From Struthidea cinerea (taxonomy: Eukaryota > Chordata > Aves > Passeriformes > Corcoracidae), in assembly GCA_013397865.1 (NCBI GenBank), contig VZTI01005061.1, positions 2,205,746 to 2,269,745 on the forward strand: a stretch of 64,000 nt of DNA, given 5' to 3'. Below the pieces are notes generated by a model. The model made no database searches and had not been told where the DNA came from. It saw only the letters and a list, made by a program, of their open reading frames with translations. Position numbers and translations under genes: made by a program. Positions 63,050 through 64,000 of this stretch are shown here, one piece after another. Within the stretch, counting starts at the first letter, position 1. Every line of letters starts with the position of its first letter.

Positions 63050-64000
63050 AGATGCCACAAGAAGATAGAGAGAGAAAAATGAACCGAGCGATAGAGCGAT
63101 GAAGGAAAGGAGAGATGGGCAGATGGACAGGAGAGAGGTAATTTGCAGAGTGATGGTGTTACAGCCAGATGTGCAAAGTTCACAGGGACAGTGGTTAAAC
63201 TACTGGAAAGCTGTGCTGAAGGGACACGGTGACACATAACTGCAATGGCTGGACAGGACTGAGATGGCTGGTACCGTGGGGATGGAGGGCAGTTAGCAAA
63301 CGGACTGATGGACAGAGAGGAGACAGACATGCTTGGTAGGACACCGCATACAGTGGGCAAACAGACAAGGCCAATACTGCAAATGAAGCTAAATAAATGG
63401 GAAACAAACGGAAAGAGAGGATGGGCAAATGCAAGCCTCAACAGACAGATGTAGGCAGTGAACCAGATGAACGTGCAGGGCAGACAGACAAGGCAAAGGA
63501 TGCAAGAGATGGAGCGGGACAGGCAGAGGAGGGACAGTGGGACACGCAGGGACCGAGACAAGTCCCGGTGCAGCTGGAAGGACCGCCGGAGGGGAGCCGG
63601 GGGCACAGAGGCTGCGGAGGGATGGAGGGACAAGAGAGGGGAGTTGCAGGGCACAACCCGGGGAGAATGCCGGGCACAGGGGCACAAGAAGGGAGGACGG
63701 GAAGGTGCGGGCAGGGCCAGGGCGAGACGGTGCGGGGCAGAAGGGAGAGCGAATGAGGTGGAGGGCAAGAGGGTGAGCTCGGCGGCCAGGTGCCTGTAGC
63801 AGGCACAAGGACAGGCAGGAGGACAGGCAGGGTGCGCGGGGGGCCAGGCAAGGGCAGCCGGAGAACTGCCAGGGGTCAGGCAGGCGGAAAGCGAAGGTGG
63901 GCAGGAGGACAGGCAGGGAAAGAGGGAAGACTGACAGGGGTCAAGCAGGGGGACTGACAGGGGTCGAGCAGGGGGAATGACAGACGGAGCGAGGCAGGAC
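63050..64000. repeat. Purine-rich GACAG-type degenerate minisatellite
   Basis: The + strand is strongly purine-rich and full of GACAG, GGCAGG and GACGG words, with increasing order toward the right. At 63933, 63956 and 63979 the word GACAG recurs at an exact 23-bp period (unit starts GACAGGGGTC, then R, then AGCAGGGGG). The array runs off the window. It lies in intron 1 of INHBB unless exon 1 is very close. Long open frames on both strands here (for example 62878-63768 minus) result from the lack of stop words in the repeat and are not genes. Confidence 0.8.
63619..63651 (+). other. Potential G-quadruplex
   Basis: Four G-tracts lie at 63619-63621, 63627-63629, 63638-63641 and 63649-63651, with loops of 5, 8 and 7 bases. 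This is slightly looser than the strict G3-N1-7 rule. It is on the template strand of INHBB. Confidence 0.4.

Noticed and set aside
62878..63768. 296-codon open frame on the minus strand, with others overlapping on both strands
   Set aside because: It lies in the purine-rich minisatellite, where stop words are rare. The peptide is low-complexity Ser/Leu/Pro and unlike INHBB exon 1.
61423..64000. INHBB exon 1
   Set aside because: No sequence encoding the N-terminal propeptide or a matching phase-1 donor was found, so it must lie beyond the window.
1..64000. CRISPR arrays, operons, phage or endogenous retrovirus
   Set aside because: No regularly spaced repeats, no clustered coding frames with ribosome sites, and no LTR pair or retroviral gene remnants were seen.

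Overview
The window reads as bird genomic DNA, probably from a passerine. It has one protein-coding gene near its right edge, two CR1 retrotransposons of typical avian type, older CR1 and MIR-type copies, and no Alu or recognisable L1. A composite repeat at 35187-35315 has a tRNA-Ile head and a CR1-like tail. That matches the organisation I recall for the passerine SINE TguSINE1 and is the only lineage-level clue.

The gene is INHBB, the inhibin/activin beta-B subunit, on the minus strand. Only its second and last exon is inside (60647-61422), with the last 2.6 kb or more of intron 1 (61423-64000) and a full 3'UTR ending near 58650. Exon 1, with the signal peptide and first half of the propeptide, lies beyond 64000. 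The exon encodes the rest of the propeptide, a furin site and a complete 115-residue cysteine-knot ligand with all nine cysteines. The 3'UTR carries long CA, GA and A tracts on the sense strand and three miR-302/430-type seed matches within 84 nt. The intron ends in a purine-rich GACAG-type minisatellite at the window edge.

Everything from 1 to about 58640 is a gene desert. From the human and chicken gene order I know (RALB, INHBB, then a long gap to GLI2) this should be part of the INHBB-GLI2 interval, which is inference. It holds recognisable CR1 copies (40895-41196, 46627-46672, 48976-49475, 54296-54842), MIR-like remnants (8331-8500, 17445-17613, 22888-22975, 43090-43235, 45812-45930), homopolymer tracts, and several stretches that look like conserved non-coding elements (best: 32440-33050). 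The most unusual spot is an isolated CpG island at 37110-37680. About 300 bp downstream on the minus strand it is followed by an AATAAA signal and, 19 nt further on, an A-rich tract, which suggests either an unannotated unspliced transcript or a processed retrocopy. I found no CRISPR array, operon or other microbial system and no second convincing protein-coding gene.
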